The position numbers and the translations under genes were made by a program. 64,000 bases of DNA from Amarolinea aalborgensis (GTDB taxonomy: Bacteria > Chloroflexota > Anaerolineae > SSC4 > Amarolineaceae). This document shows, piece after piece, positions 50,603-59,098 of the stretch; positions within the stretch are counted from its first letter, which is position 1, and the number at the start of each line of letters is the position of its first letter. Below the pieces are notes generated by a model. It saw only the letters and a program-made list of their open reading frames with translations, had not been told where the DNA came from and did not search any database. The DNA is taken from the NCBI RefSeq assembly GCF_900491745.1, contig NZ_UETR01000002.1, positions 310,001-374,000 on the forward strand. Direction: 5' to 3'.

Positions 50603-53467
50603 CTACCACTCCAGGAGCCTCCAAATCTCCGGCTGCGCATCGCCAGCCTGAACGCCAATCTCGGCAAAGATGACCACTGCCTGCTTCAGATGGATCATCG
50701 CTTCTTCGCTGCGGCCGGCCGCGTGCAGCAGATCAGCCAGGTTGTTGTGCAGCGCGGCCTCACGGTGGCGATCGCCCACGGCAACGCCCAGCGCCAGCGC
50801 CCGCTCGGCCAGGGCTGTGGCCGCCGCCAGGTCGCCGCGGTCGCTGCAGGCCAGGGCCAGGTTGTTGAGCGCCGCGATACGGCCGCTGGCGTCCGCTAGA
50901 GCGTCGGCGATGGCCAGGCTGCGTTCGAGGTGCGCAACCGCGCCGGCCGCGTCGCCGCGGCTGCGCGCGAGAATGCCGAGAAGATTGTGCGCCTGGGCCG
51001 CGCCGCGGCGGTCATCGGCTGATTCAGCCGCGGCCAATGCCTCTGACGCCAACGCGGAGGCGCGTTCTGTCTGCCCCTGCGCGTGGACGGCCAGGCTCCA
51101 GTCGGCCAGGATGCGGGCGGCTTCGGCGCGCCTCGCGGCGTTGCCTGCCAGGTCCAACGCGGCCGCGAAGTGCGCCTCGGCCGACGGCCACTCCCCACGG
51201 CGGGCATGGACGTTCCCCAGTTTGTGCTCAACCGTAGCCAGCGCCGGGGTAGCCGGAGCACACAACGCCGCGGCCGCTTCGTAGCTCGCCAGCGCTGCGC
51301 TGTAGGCGCCCAAGAGCACGTGCATGTCGCCGCTCGCCTCGTGCAGGCGGCGCGCCTCCGGGTGGCCCAGGGCCAACGCAGCCTGGTAGTGAGCCAGCGC
51401 CTCAGCGTGAGCATATAGACCGTGCGCGTGGTCGCCGGCCATCGCGAAACAGGCCGCGGCCTCGGCATCCTGTCCGGCCAGCCGGAAATGTCGGCCAATC
51501 GCGGCGGCCTGGGCATCCAGATTGCGGCGGATGCGCGCCCGTTCCGACAAGAATCTGGCCGCGCGGCCGTGCAGCAGCCGGCGGCGGGCCAGGCTCGTCT
51601 CGTCGTAGACCAGGCCGCGCAGCTTCTCATGCGTGAAGTCGTAGCGCGGGGTCGCGCCCGCGTCCTCGGCCACCTCGCGCACAATCGCCCGCCTGGTCAA
51701 CGCCTCCAACGCAGACGCCGCCTCCTCGTCGCTGCGGCCGCTGGTCGCCTGCAGCGCTTCCAGGTCGAAGGAACGGCCGATGACGGCTGCAGCCTGCAGC
51801 GCCTGCCGCGCCGCCTCCCCCACGGCATCCACCCGCGCCCGCAGCAGATCGGCCACGCCGCGAGGCACAAGCCACTCCCCTTGTGCGCCCTTTTCCGGTT
51901 GTTGCGCCAAGTCCTCAAGGTAGGCAGCCAGGAACAGCGGCAGCCCCTCCGTCTCGCGGTGCAGCCGATCGCCCATGCCGGCTGGCAGGTCAGCGCCGGC
52001 CGCGGACAGGCTGCGCACCATGTCGAGCACATCGGCCGGCGCCAGGCGATTGAGCACGAACGTCGCGCCGGCGCCTGCACGCTGCGCGTCAGCGACCAGG
52101 CTGCGCAGGCGTGCGGTGACCGGGCCTTCGTCGCTGCGCCAGGTTGCCAGGATGAAGAGCGGTTGCCCAGCCAACCGGCGCACCAGGTAGGCCAGGAGGC
52201 CCAGCGACGCCGCATCAGCCCAGTGCATGTCATCGAAGAAGAGCACGTTTGGGACGAAGCCCTGACAAACGGCGCTCAGCACCTGGCGCAGCCCTTCGAG
52301 GAATCGGCTCTGCGCGCCCGGCGCGTCCAGCGGAGGCGGGGGCGGCAGGCCTGGGCGCAGCGCATGCAGTTCGGGTAGCAGGCGCGCAACTTCAGCCAGC
52401 CAGTGGGCTGGCAGCGCGTCCAGCCGATCAGCGCAGGCCGACTGGGCTAACGCGCCGCGCAGGCCATCGGCTACCGGGCCGTAGGCTACGTTGGTTTCAC
52501 CTTCGTAACAGCGCACCGTGATGGTCGTCGCACCCTGGCTGCGGACCTGGGCCAGGAATTCCTCCGCCAGGCGTGTCTTGCCGATCCCCGCCTCTCCCTC
52601 GATCGCGACGAAGACGCCAGTGGTCGCGCGGCGTTCGTACCCACGCACCAATGCCGTCAACTCCGCGGCGCGGCCCACCAGTGGGAGCAGTCCGGCAGGC
52701 GCCGGGGCTCTTGCCAGCCCTGCGCGGGGCGCAGGTAGCGGTTTTTCGGGCTTTTCAGAATCAGAGGAATCTGGCGGGCGCGGCTCGACTGAGCTCGCCG
52801 AAGTCGGCAGGCGGTTGCCCTTGATGGCTTCGTATAGTTCAGTGGTCTCGGCCAGCGGCGGGACGCCCAACTCTTGCTCCAGGATGCGTACGCACTCGCG
52901 GTACTGATGGAGGGCCGCATTGCGCTGGCCGACCCAGGCGTAGAGCCGCATGACCTGGCGGTGCGCCTCCTCGCGCAGGGGATCCAACGCCAGCCAACGC
53001 CGGGCTGACGCCAGCGCGGCGGCGAAATCTCCCGCGGCGCTGTGGATGCGCGCCAGCTTGTCAAGCGCCTCGGCCAACTCGGCGCGCAGCGTTTCGACCT
53101 GCATGAACTGCCAGTCTTCGAACTCGGCGCTGTCGCGCAGGCTGAAGCCAGCCAGGAAGTCGTCGCGGTAGAGCGCCGCGGCTTCGGCCAGGGGCGCCAG
53201 GCACGCGGGGCAGGCGTCGGCCGCGGGATGGCCGTGCTGCGCGCAAGCGGCCAGGCGCGCGCGGAACTCGGTCACGTCCACCCAAAGGTTCGCACCAGGA
53301 ACCAAGGCGACCGTCTCTCGATCAATCGCCAGGTGTTCTTCGCCCACGGCGGCGCGCAGGGTGGAGAGCGTACGCCGCAGGGCCGCGCGTGCGTGCTCAT
53401 CGTCGTACTCGGGCCACAGCAGCCCAGCCAGCGCCTCGCGCGCGTGGCTGCGGCCGGCCGATCGCAT
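50603..53467 (-). CDS. BTAD-AAA-TPR transcriptional regulator, N-terminally truncated
   Basis: The protein enters in the middle of its winged HTH at AGRSHAREALAGLLWPEYD and then has the rest of the BTAD domain (RRTLSTLRAAVGEEHL, YRDDFLAGFSL, HRQVMRLYAWVGQRNAALHQY). An AAA ATPase follows (Walker A GEAGIGKTRLAEEF near 295, Walker B VLFFDDMHWAD), and about ten TPR helices to the end. The usual first 40 residues are missing because the sequence changes at about 53457 to that of the opposing gene. An ATG at 53467 may be used but no ribosome site is visible, so it may be inactive. The linker after BTAD holds the 26-bp repeat at 52781-52806. Confidence 0.8.
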   Translation of the reverse strand: MRSAGRSHAREALAGLLWPEYDDEHARAALRRTLSTLRAAVGEEHLAIDRETVALVPGANLWVDVTEFRARLAACAQHGHPAADACPACLAPLAEAAALYRDDFLAGFSLRDSAEFEDWQFMQVETLRAELAEALDKLARIHSAAGDFAAALASARRWLALDPLREEAHRQVMRLYAWVGQRNAALHQYRECVRILEQELGVPPLAETTELYEAIKGNRLPTSASSVEPRPPDSSDSEKPEKPLPAPRAGLARAPAPAGLLPLVGRAAELTALVRGYERRATTGVFVAIEGEAGIGKTRLAEEFLAQVRSQGATTITVRCYEGETNVAYGPVADGLRGALAQSACADRLDALPAHWLAEVARLLPELHALRPGLPPPPPLDAPGAQSRFLEGLRQVLSAVCQGFVPNVLFFDDMHWADAASLGLLAYLVRRLAGQPLFILATWRSDEGPVTARLRSLVADAQRAGAGATFVLNRLAPADVLDMVRSLSAAGADLPAGMGDRLHRETEGLPLFLAAYLEDLAQQPEKGAQGEWLVPRGVADLLRARVDAVGEAARQALQAAAVIGRSFDLEALQATSGRSDEEAASALEALTRRAIVREVAEDAGATPRYDFTHEKLRGLVYDETSLARRRLLHGRAARFLSERARIRRNLDAQAAAIGRHFRLAGQDAEAAACFAMAGDHAHGLYAHAEALAHYQAALALGHPEARRLHEASGDMHVLLGAYSAALASYEAAAALCAPATPALATVEHKLGNVHARRGEWPSAEAHFAAALDLAGNAARRAEAARILADWSLAVHAQGQTERASALASEALAAAESADDRRGAAQAHNLLGILARSRGDAAGAVAHLERSLAIADALADASGRIAALNNLALACSDRGDLAAATALAERALALGVAVGDRHREAALHNNLADLLHAAGRSEEAMIHLKQAVVIFAEIGVQAGDAQPEIWRLLEW

Positions 53468-54443
53468 GGCGCTGCTCGTGAGCGGGTTCCTGTTGACCAT
53501 GAGTCCGTTCATGCTCAGCGGCAACACCGACGTTTGGCGCTTCCCGGCCTGGCTAGGCCTGCCGGCGTTTCTACAGACGGTGTACGCCCTACTCTTCCTG
53601 GTAGGGATACTGGGACTGATCTACCTCTTCCCGGACGGGCGTCTCGCCTTCCCATGGATGCGCTGGACCGCGGCGCCTCTGGTGGTCTACTTCCTCCTGG
53701 TTCTCTTGCGCGCTCCCCTGGGAATCTCGGATCGGTGGGTCTTGGACTACGGCTGGGGAATCGGGGCTGTCGCGCTCTTCACGGCATGGCTAGGCGGCCT
53801 GCTGGCTCAGACCTTCCGCTTCCGGCGCCTGGCATCGGCCGAGGCGCGCCAGCAGATCAAGTGGGTGCTGCTCGGACTGAGCGCGCCATTGATGGCTTTT
53901 TTGGCTATGTTGATAGGCCAGTTTCTGATCGCTGACCTGGCCTGGTTTCAGTTTTTCGGTGTACCGCTTCAGATCATCGTCGTTGCGTTGATCCCGATCA
54001 CGATTGGCATCTCGATGCTGCGCTACCACCTGTGGGACGTTGACGTCGTCATCCGGCGCACGCTGATCTATGGTGCGCTTACCGGCGCGCTGGTGGCGGG
54101 ATACTTGGTGGGCGTCCTGGTTCTGCAGTCCCTCTTCCGTACGCTCACGCGTCAAGAGTCGCCCCTGGCGATCGTGATCTCGACCCTGGCCATCGCCGCG
54201 CTCTTCACCCCCCTGCGCCGCCGCATCCAGGATGGCATTGACCGGCGCTTTTTCCGCAAGAAGTACGATGCGCAGCGGGTGCTGGCACAATTCGCGTTCA
54301 CCGCACGCGACGAGACGGATCTCGATGCGCTGACGAACGAGCTCGTGCGGGTGGTGCAGGAGACGCTGCAGCCGGTGGGGGTGGGCGTATGGTTGAAACC
54401 GCCTGGGAGAGAACGAGGAGAGCAGGATAGGGACGAAGCCTGA
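53466..54443 (+). CDS. Membrane sensor-like protein (NarX-type N-terminal module), 5'-truncated, no kinase domain
   Basis: The frame enters at RPADRMALLVSGFLL, which matches the second helix of the membrane module seen in the kinase at 41835-43907, and continues WRFPAWLG, IYLFPDGRL, LRYHLWDVDVVIRRTLIYGALT, IQDGIDRRFFRKKYDAQRV, ending in the start of a GAF-like region (VVQETLQPVGVGVWL). It lacks the first 60-100 residues because of the junction at about 53457. No HisKA or HATPase domain is present. Its ATG shares a CATG with the opposing gene and has no ribosome site, so expression is doubtful. Confidence 0.7.
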   Translation: MALLVSGFLLTMSPFMLSGNTDVWRFPAWLGLPAFLQTVYALLFLVGILGLIYLFPDGRLAFPWMRWTAAPLVVYFLLVLLRAPLGISDRWVLDYGWGIGAVALFTAWLGGLLAQTFRFRRLASAEARQQIKWVLLGLSAPLMAFLAMLIGQFLIADLAWFQFFGVPLQIIVVALIPITIGISMLRYHLWDVDVVIRRTLIYGALTGALVAGYLVGVLVLQSLFRTLTRQESPLAIVISTLAIAALFTPLRRRIQDGIDRRFFRKKYDAQRVLAQFAFTARDETDLDALTNELVRVVQETLQPVGVGVWLKPPGRERGEQDRDEA

Positions 54444-54472
54444 TTGACAGTCCATCCCCGCGGTGCTATAAT
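54444..54472 (+). promoter_or_regulatory. Perfect consensus sigma70 promoter
   Basis: TTGACA (54444-54449), a 17-bp spacer and TATAAT (54467-54472). Start would be near 54479, about 145 nt before the next coding start. Confidence 0.8.
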
Positions 54473-54624
54473 GCGCGCGTGTTGAGAGAGGGGAGCTTCG
54501 TCTGATCCCGACGCTGAGAGCCTGCCGCCCTGCGCGGCCATGTGATTGACGGCGGAAGTCATCCATGTCCGCCGCGCTCAGCCTGAATTGACACACGAGG
54601 ATTACACCGATCAGGACTTCATCT

Positions 54625-56079
54625 ATGGAAGGCCAGGCTTGCCCCCTGCTGGGATCTCTCAGCGAGCAAGGCATCTATCTCAATTATCCGAACTTCGAGA
54701 ACCGCTGTTACGCCACCGGGCGCAGTGAATCAGTGCCCCTGGCGCAGCAGCAGTTTTTTTGTCTGGGCGGGCAGTTTGCCACCTGTCCGCGCCATGTCGC
54801 CGCCACCCAGGGCCGGCCGGCGGCTGTTTCACTCACGCCCGCGTGGGATGAGCCGGTCGCAGACACGCTGCTGGACGAGGATGCGCTGGAAGCTCCTGGA
54901 CGACGCAGCGGCTGGATGCCGTACCTGCTTGGCGCTGGCGGCGCCTTCCTGGCTTTGGTTGCTTGCCTGGTCGTCATTGGCGGTTTCCTCGCCTGGCGCT
55001 CGTGGACTACCCGCGCGCGCACAGAGCAACCGACGCCGGTTGTGGCCGGCCCGGTGACCATTCGCCCCGCGACCTTTACCCCAACCCCGGCGCCGCCCAC
55101 GATCGCTCCGGATGTCGCGGCTGCCTTTGCCACGGTGACCGCGGTGGCGCGGCTGACCGCCGAGGCCGGCACCCTGGAGCCGCCGCCGTTTAGCTTGACC
55201 GCGCGCCCCACCCCCACCCGGCGACCCACGCCCCTCGACGGCACGGTTCTCCCGGGCGCGTTGGAAACCGAGACGCCGACGCCGCTGCCCAATTTGGGCG
55301 CTACCGCCACCCCAACTGGTTTTGTTCCGCCCACGCCCACCCTGGCGCCGACCGAGCCTTTGGCGCCCATCATCAACTTCTCCGCGGCGCCGCGCACCAT
55401 TTTGTTGGGGCAGTGTTCCACGCTGCGCTGGAATACGGCCGGGATCGAGGCGGTCTACCTGGAAGTGGATGGGACGGAAACGGGCGTCACCGGCGTTGGC
55501 TCACGTCAGGTTTGTCCCGTGCAGGATACCGATTACTACCTCCGTGTGGTATTGCACGACCTGACCGACCAGGTGTGGGTTGCCAATGTGCAGGTGCGAG
55601 GTACGCCCACGCCATCGGTCACGCCGACGGCCACGGCCACGCCGTTCTACACCGCAACGCCGACCCCCACCAACCTGCCCACGGCAACGCCAACGGTCAC
55701 ACCGCAGTGGGGTGTGCGCATCAACGGCAGCAACAGCCAGGTTCCGCTCGTGGCCGACGGCATCGAGCATCAAGTCGCGTCGCTTGGCATCGAAAATACA
55801 GGCAATACGACCGATCAGATTGCGATTAACTTGAGCAGCAGTCTGCCGGCGGGCTGGCATTTGCTCTTGTGCTTGAACGGCCCAGAGGGCGATCGCTGCT
55901 TCACCGACAACGCCACGGAAGTGACGTTATCCCCTGGCGGCGTGCAGACGGCCCAGGTGCGAATGACCGCGCCGCCCGGCGCGGCCAGCGGCGCTTCGAC
56001 GATCGTCACCCTGGAGGCGGTTTCGCGCCATGATGGCGCTGCGCGCGCCAGCGTCCAGTTGACCGTCGTCATATCCTAA
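54625..56079 (+). CDS. Cys-rich N-terminal module / single TM / PT-linker extracellular protein
   Basis: The 484-residue protein has a short N-terminal four-Cys module: CPLLG near residue 6, NRCYATGR near 28, FFCLGG near 46 and ATCPRH near 54. It probably binds a metal in the cytoplasm; I know this module from Chloroflexi proteins but not its function. One membrane helix is at about 100-125. A long TPTPT-rich outer region follows with two beta domains, one with INFSAAPRTILLGQCSTLRWNT near 250 and a C-terminal one near 370-480 (IENTGNTTDQIAINL). A perfect promoter precedes it, so it is probably well expressed. Confidence 0.75.
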   Translation: MEGQACPLLGSLSEQGIYLNYPNFENRCYATGRSESVPLAQQQFFCLGGQFATCPRHVAATQGRPAAVSLTPAWDEPVADTLLDEDALEAPGRRSGWMPYLLGAGGAFLALVACLVVIGGFLAWRSWTTRARTEQPTPVVAGPVTIRPATFTPTPAPPTIAPDVAAAFATVTAVARLTAEAGTLEPPPFSLTARPTPTRRPTPLDGTVLPGALETETPTPLPNLGATATPTGFVPPTPTLAPTEPLAPIINFSAAPRTILLGQCSTLRWNTAGIEAVYLEVDGTETGVTGVGSRQVCPVQDTDYYLRVVLHDLTDQVWVANVQVRGTPTPSVTPTATATPFYTATPTPTNLPTATPTVTPQWGVRINGSNSQVPLVADGIEHQVASLGIENTGNTTDQIAINLSSSLPAGWHLLLCLNGPEGDRCFTDNATEVTLSPGGVQTAQVRMTAPPGAASGASTIVTLEAVSRHDGAARASVQLTVVIS

Positions 56080-56088
56080 CCCGGCAAG

Positions 56089-56205
56089 CCGGAAGCAATG
56101 GGCTCACACAAAGACACAAAGGCACTGAGAGTCAAACCGATTCATTTGTATCTTTGTGGCTCTGTGTGAGAATTTCTTGCTCGCTGCGCCAGGATTTCAC
56201 TGGTT
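56089..56205. repeat. Dispersed intergenic repeat, family A copy 3
   Basis: Same order as the copy at 56-177: CTCACACAAAGACACAAAGGCACTGAG, then GTATCTTTGTGGCTCTGTGTGAG and CCAGGATTTCACTGG (56189-56203), in direct orientation, 10 nt after the stop of the upstream gene. [Long motif given as two parts: 56104-56122 and 56123-56130.]. Confidence 0.65.
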
Positions 56206-56327
56206 ACGCACTATACGACATAACGCTGCGGCGCTGTTTGGCGCGAAAGCGATCGCAGTCGCAACGATGAACCACGGATGCCTCTACACCGAGCTGTCTG
56301 GAACACTGATCCACGGAGTCTAATTTC

Positions 56328-57041
56328 ATGGAATTGCAGATCGCGGCGGCGAAGACCGGCAAGTACGCCAGCGGTGAAAGCGGCGACACGCTGGAAATGA
56401 CTGAACGGCCGCACGGCGGGGTATCCCTGGTTCTGGCCGACGGTCAGCGCAGCGGCCGCAGCGCAAAAATCATCAGCAACCTGGTGGTTCGTAAGACCAT
56501 TGCCCTCTTGGCCGAAGGCGCGCGCGATGGCGTCGCGGCGCGTGCGGCGCACGACTACCTGCGCACGCATCGCCGCAGCCAGGTTTCTGCCGAACTGCAT
56601 ATCGTGTCCATTGATCTGGCGACGAACACGATCGTGGTTTCACGCAACAGCCAGTGTCCGGCGGTTGTGGCGCGCGGCGCAGAGATACGCTTGTTCGATC
56701 AACCGAGCCAGGTGATCGGCATCTATCCGAACACCAAACCAGTGATCGTCGAATTCCCCATCGAGCCGGGCCTCACCCTGGTCGTCTTCACGGACGGCAT
56801 CTGGTCAGCCGGCAATCGTCACGGGCAACCGCTCGATCTGCTCGGTGTGCTGCGCACCCATCTGCTGGATGCGCCGTCGTCTACGACGGCCCAGGGCCTG
56901 GCTGACGCCATTCTGGCCGAAAGCATTCGCCTGGACAAGGGCCGGCCCGACGACGACATGAGCGTCTTGGTGGTTCAGATCGTTCCCTACACGCGCAGCG
57001 ACGACGCCCGGCGGTTGACCGCCAGCTTTCCCTTACCCTAG
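56328..57041 (+). CDS. SpoIIE-like PP2C-family serine phosphatase
   Basis: The 237-residue protein has GESGDTLEMTE near residue 17, VLADGQRSG near 35, LTLVVFTDGIWSAG near 150-163 and the late GRPDDDMSVLVVQI. These acidic motifs hold the metal pair of PP2C/SpoIIE phosphatases. It should dephosphorylate Ser/Thr residues, perhaps on an anti-sigma factor antagonist, but no such partner is in the window. A small P-loop gene follows after 39 nt. Confidence 0.85.
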   Translation: MELQIAAAKTGKYASGESGDTLEMTERPHGGVSLVLADGQRSGRSAKIISNLVVRKTIALLAEGARDGVAARAAHDYLRTHRRSQVSAELHIVSIDLATNTIVVSRNSQCPAVVARGAEIRLFDQPSQVIGIYPNTKPVIVEFPIEPGLTLVVFTDGIWSAGNRHGQPLDLLGVLRTHLLDAPSSTTAQGLADAILAESIRLDKGRPDDDMSVLVVQIVPYTRSDDARRLTASFPLP

Positions 57042-57080
57042 CCGCGCCGGCCGCCGCGTTCGCACGGCCCACGGGTGATC

Positions 57081-57482
57081 ATGACCGCAACCAATCCGCT
57101 GCCACCCACGCCTACCAAAATCAAACTCGTCGGCGTTTGCGCGGCTGGCAAAAGCACCCTGCTCCAGCATCTGCGCGCGGCAGGATACCACGTCTTGCCT
57201 TGCGCGCAAGAACATTCGTACGTACCCGATCTGTGGCGCAGATTGAATCCGCCGGATGTGCTGGTGTACCTCGATGCGCAGCCAGCCACCGTGGCGCAGC
57301 GCCGGCGCACGCAGGAGCCGGTGGAGGCGTGGCTGGCGGAGGAGCGAGAGCGCCTGGCCCATGCCCGCGCCCACTGCGATCTTTACCTGCCGACCGATGA
57401 ATTAACGCCTGAGGAAGTGACGGTCGCCGTCGTGTCTTTTCTGAACCGTATTGGCGCGCTGCGCGCCCAAGATGGCGGATGA
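57081..57482 (+). CDS. Small P-loop NTP-binding protein
   Basis: The 133-residue protein has a Walker A-like KLVGVCAAGKSTLLQHLRAAG near residues 15-33 and VLVYLDAQPATVAQRRR, a strand followed by an Arg-rich lid as in nucleotide kinases. It is shorter than known kinase families, and substrate is unknown. A GTG at 57075 is an alternative start. It precedes the secD promoter. Confidence 0.7.
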   Translation: MTATNPLPPTPTKIKLVGVCAAGKSTLLQHLRAAGYHVLPCAQEHSYVPDLWRRLNPPDVLVYLDAQPATVAQRRRTQEPVEAWLAEERERLAHARAHCDLYLPTDELTPEEVTVAVVSFLNRIGALRAQDGG

Positions 57483-57526
57483 GGGGCGACCAAATGCTGC
57501 TGCCAGAATCAAATCGGCTGGCTGTT

Positions 57527-57555
57527 TTGACAGGACATAGGGCGTAGACTATAAT
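57527..57555 (+). promoter_or_regulatory. Perfect consensus sigma70 promoter of secD-secF
   Basis: TTGACA (57527-57532), a 17-bp spacer and TATAAT (57550-57555), with the expected start near 57562 and secD at 57612. Confidence 0.82.
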
Positions 57556-57611
57556 CGCTCTGTTTGCCAGGCAGCTAAGCTGCAATCGAACCGCGAGGAG
57601 ATGACGAGTTC

Positions 57612-59078
57612 ATGCGAGATCGTACGAACGGATTCCTTATTACCACTATTATCTTAGCTGCAATTGGGATTTACCTTGCCCTGCCCATGCAGCATCCCAA
57701 GTGGCTTACAGACCTGCTCTTCTGGCAGCCGGCCAGCACACGTGATTTGCAGATCAAGGAGGGTCTCGATTTACGTGGTGGTTTGCAGGTGCTGCTCGAA
57801 GCTGACGTACCAGCCGGGCAGACGGTTGATCGTGAGGCCATTCAGACGGCGAAGCAAATTGTCGAGAATCGCGTCAACGGGCTTGGCGTCTCTGAACCGC
57901 TCATCCAGGTGCAGGGCGATCGCCGCATCGTGGTTGAATTGCCCGGCATCAGCAACCCAGATCAGGCCATCGAAACCCTCAAAGGCACTGGCCTGCTGGA
58001 GTTCATCGAGACCGGCGATGAGGTTATCCCGGCGGGCACCAAGGTCAGCACGAGCTACGGCTCGCTGCAAGATTCTGGCGTTGTGACCAGCACCAACCAG
58101 ATCACCAGCACCAACCAGGTCACACGTACCAACCAGGTCACAAGCACCAGCGGGATCACGAGCACGACAGTCGTCACGCCGACGACGCCGGCGACGCCGG
58201 GTAAGGTCTACCGGACGATCATGACGGGCGCCGATTTGAAGACGGCCGCGGTTGCCTTCGAACAGAGCACCAATGCGCCGATCATTACCTTCACGCTGAC
58301 CGATGCCGGCTCCAAGAAATTTGCCGACTACACCAGCGCCAATATCGGCAAGATCTTGTCCATCGTCCTGGACAAGACGGTTCTCTCGTCCCCGCGCATT
58401 CAGTCTGCGATCACCGGCGGCAACGGGCAGATCACCGGCCGCTTTACGTTGGAAGAAGCGCGCAGCCTCTCCGTGCAGATGCGCTACGGCGCGCTGCCTG
58501 TTCCACTGCGTGTGGCTGAAAGCCGCGCGGTCGGGCCGACGCTGGGTCAAGACTCGGTGCGCAAGAGCATCAACGCCGGCGTGATCGGCCTGCTGGTAGT
58601 GATTCTTTTCATGCTGCTATACTACCGACTGCCCGGTGTGCTGGCTGACCTGGCGCTCATCATCTACGCGCTGCTGGTCTTTGCCCTCTTCAAACTGATT
58701 CCTGTCACCTTGACCTTACCAGGCATTGCGGGCTTTGTACTCAGCGTGGGCATGGCCGTTGACGCCAATGTGCTGATCTTCGAGCGCATGAAAGAGGAAC
58801 TGCGCGGAGGCCGCAACTTGCGCTCGGCGATTGACACCGGTTTTGCCCGCGCCTGGCCTTCTATTCGAGACTCCAACGCATCCACACTGATCACGTGTGT
58901 GATTCTGTTCTGGTTTGGATCGAACTTCGGCGCCAGTATTGTCAAGGGCTTTGCGCTCACCCTGGCTATCGGTGTGTTGGTCAGTCTGTTCACGGCCATC
59001 ACCGTGACGCGCACTTTCTTGCACCTGGTCATGAACAACATGGATCTCTCCCGCAACCACTGGTGGTTCGGCGTCTAA
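57612..59078 (+). CDS. secD: Protein translocase subunit SecD
   Basis: The 488-residue protein has an N-terminal membrane helix, the periplasmic P1 domain with LDLRGGLQVLLEADV near 52 and VVELPGISNPDQAIETL near 112, and a C-terminal SecD/RND membrane block with SINAGVIGLLVVILFMLLYYR and GMAVDANVLIFERMKEELR. With SecF it uses the proton gradient to pull secreted proteins outward. An insertion near residues 155-190 is made of VTSTNQ-type repeats (DNA 58080-58200), low-complexity and unusual for SecD. GAGGAG precedes the ATG. Confidence 0.95.
   Translation: MRDRTNGFLITTIILAAIGIYLALPMQHPKWLTDLLFWQPASTRDLQIKEGLDLRGGLQVLLEADVPAGQTVDREAIQTAKQIVENRVNGLGVSEPLIQVQGDRRIVVELPGISNPDQAIETLKGTGLLEFIETGDEVIPAGTKVSTSYGSLQDSGVVTSTNQITSTNQVTRTNQVTSTSGITSTTVVTPTTPATPGKVYRTIMTGADLKTAAVAFEQSTNAPIITFTLTDAGSKKFADYTSANIGKILSIVLDKTVLSSPRIQSAITGGNGQITGRFTLEEARSLSVQMRYGALPVPLRVAESRAVGPTLGQDSVRKSINAGVIGLLVVILFMLLYYRLPGVLADLALIIYALLVFALFKLIPVTLTLPGIAGFVLSVGMAVDANVLIFERMKEELRGGRNLRSAIDTGFARAWPSIRDSNASTLITCVILFWFGSNFGASIVKGFALTLAIGVLVSLFTAITVTRTFLHLVMNNMDLSRNHWWFGV
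58080..58200 (+). repeat. In-frame 18-bp tandem repeat within secD
   Basis: Four to five copies of an imperfect 18-bp unit (ACCAGCACCAACCAGGTC and variants) encode (V/I)TSTNQ repeats in the periplasmic P1 domain of SecD. They form a Thr/Ser/Asn/Gln-rich spacer and could vary in copy number. Confidence 0.75.
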
Positions 59079-59098
59079 TCGGAGTAGAATAGAATATC

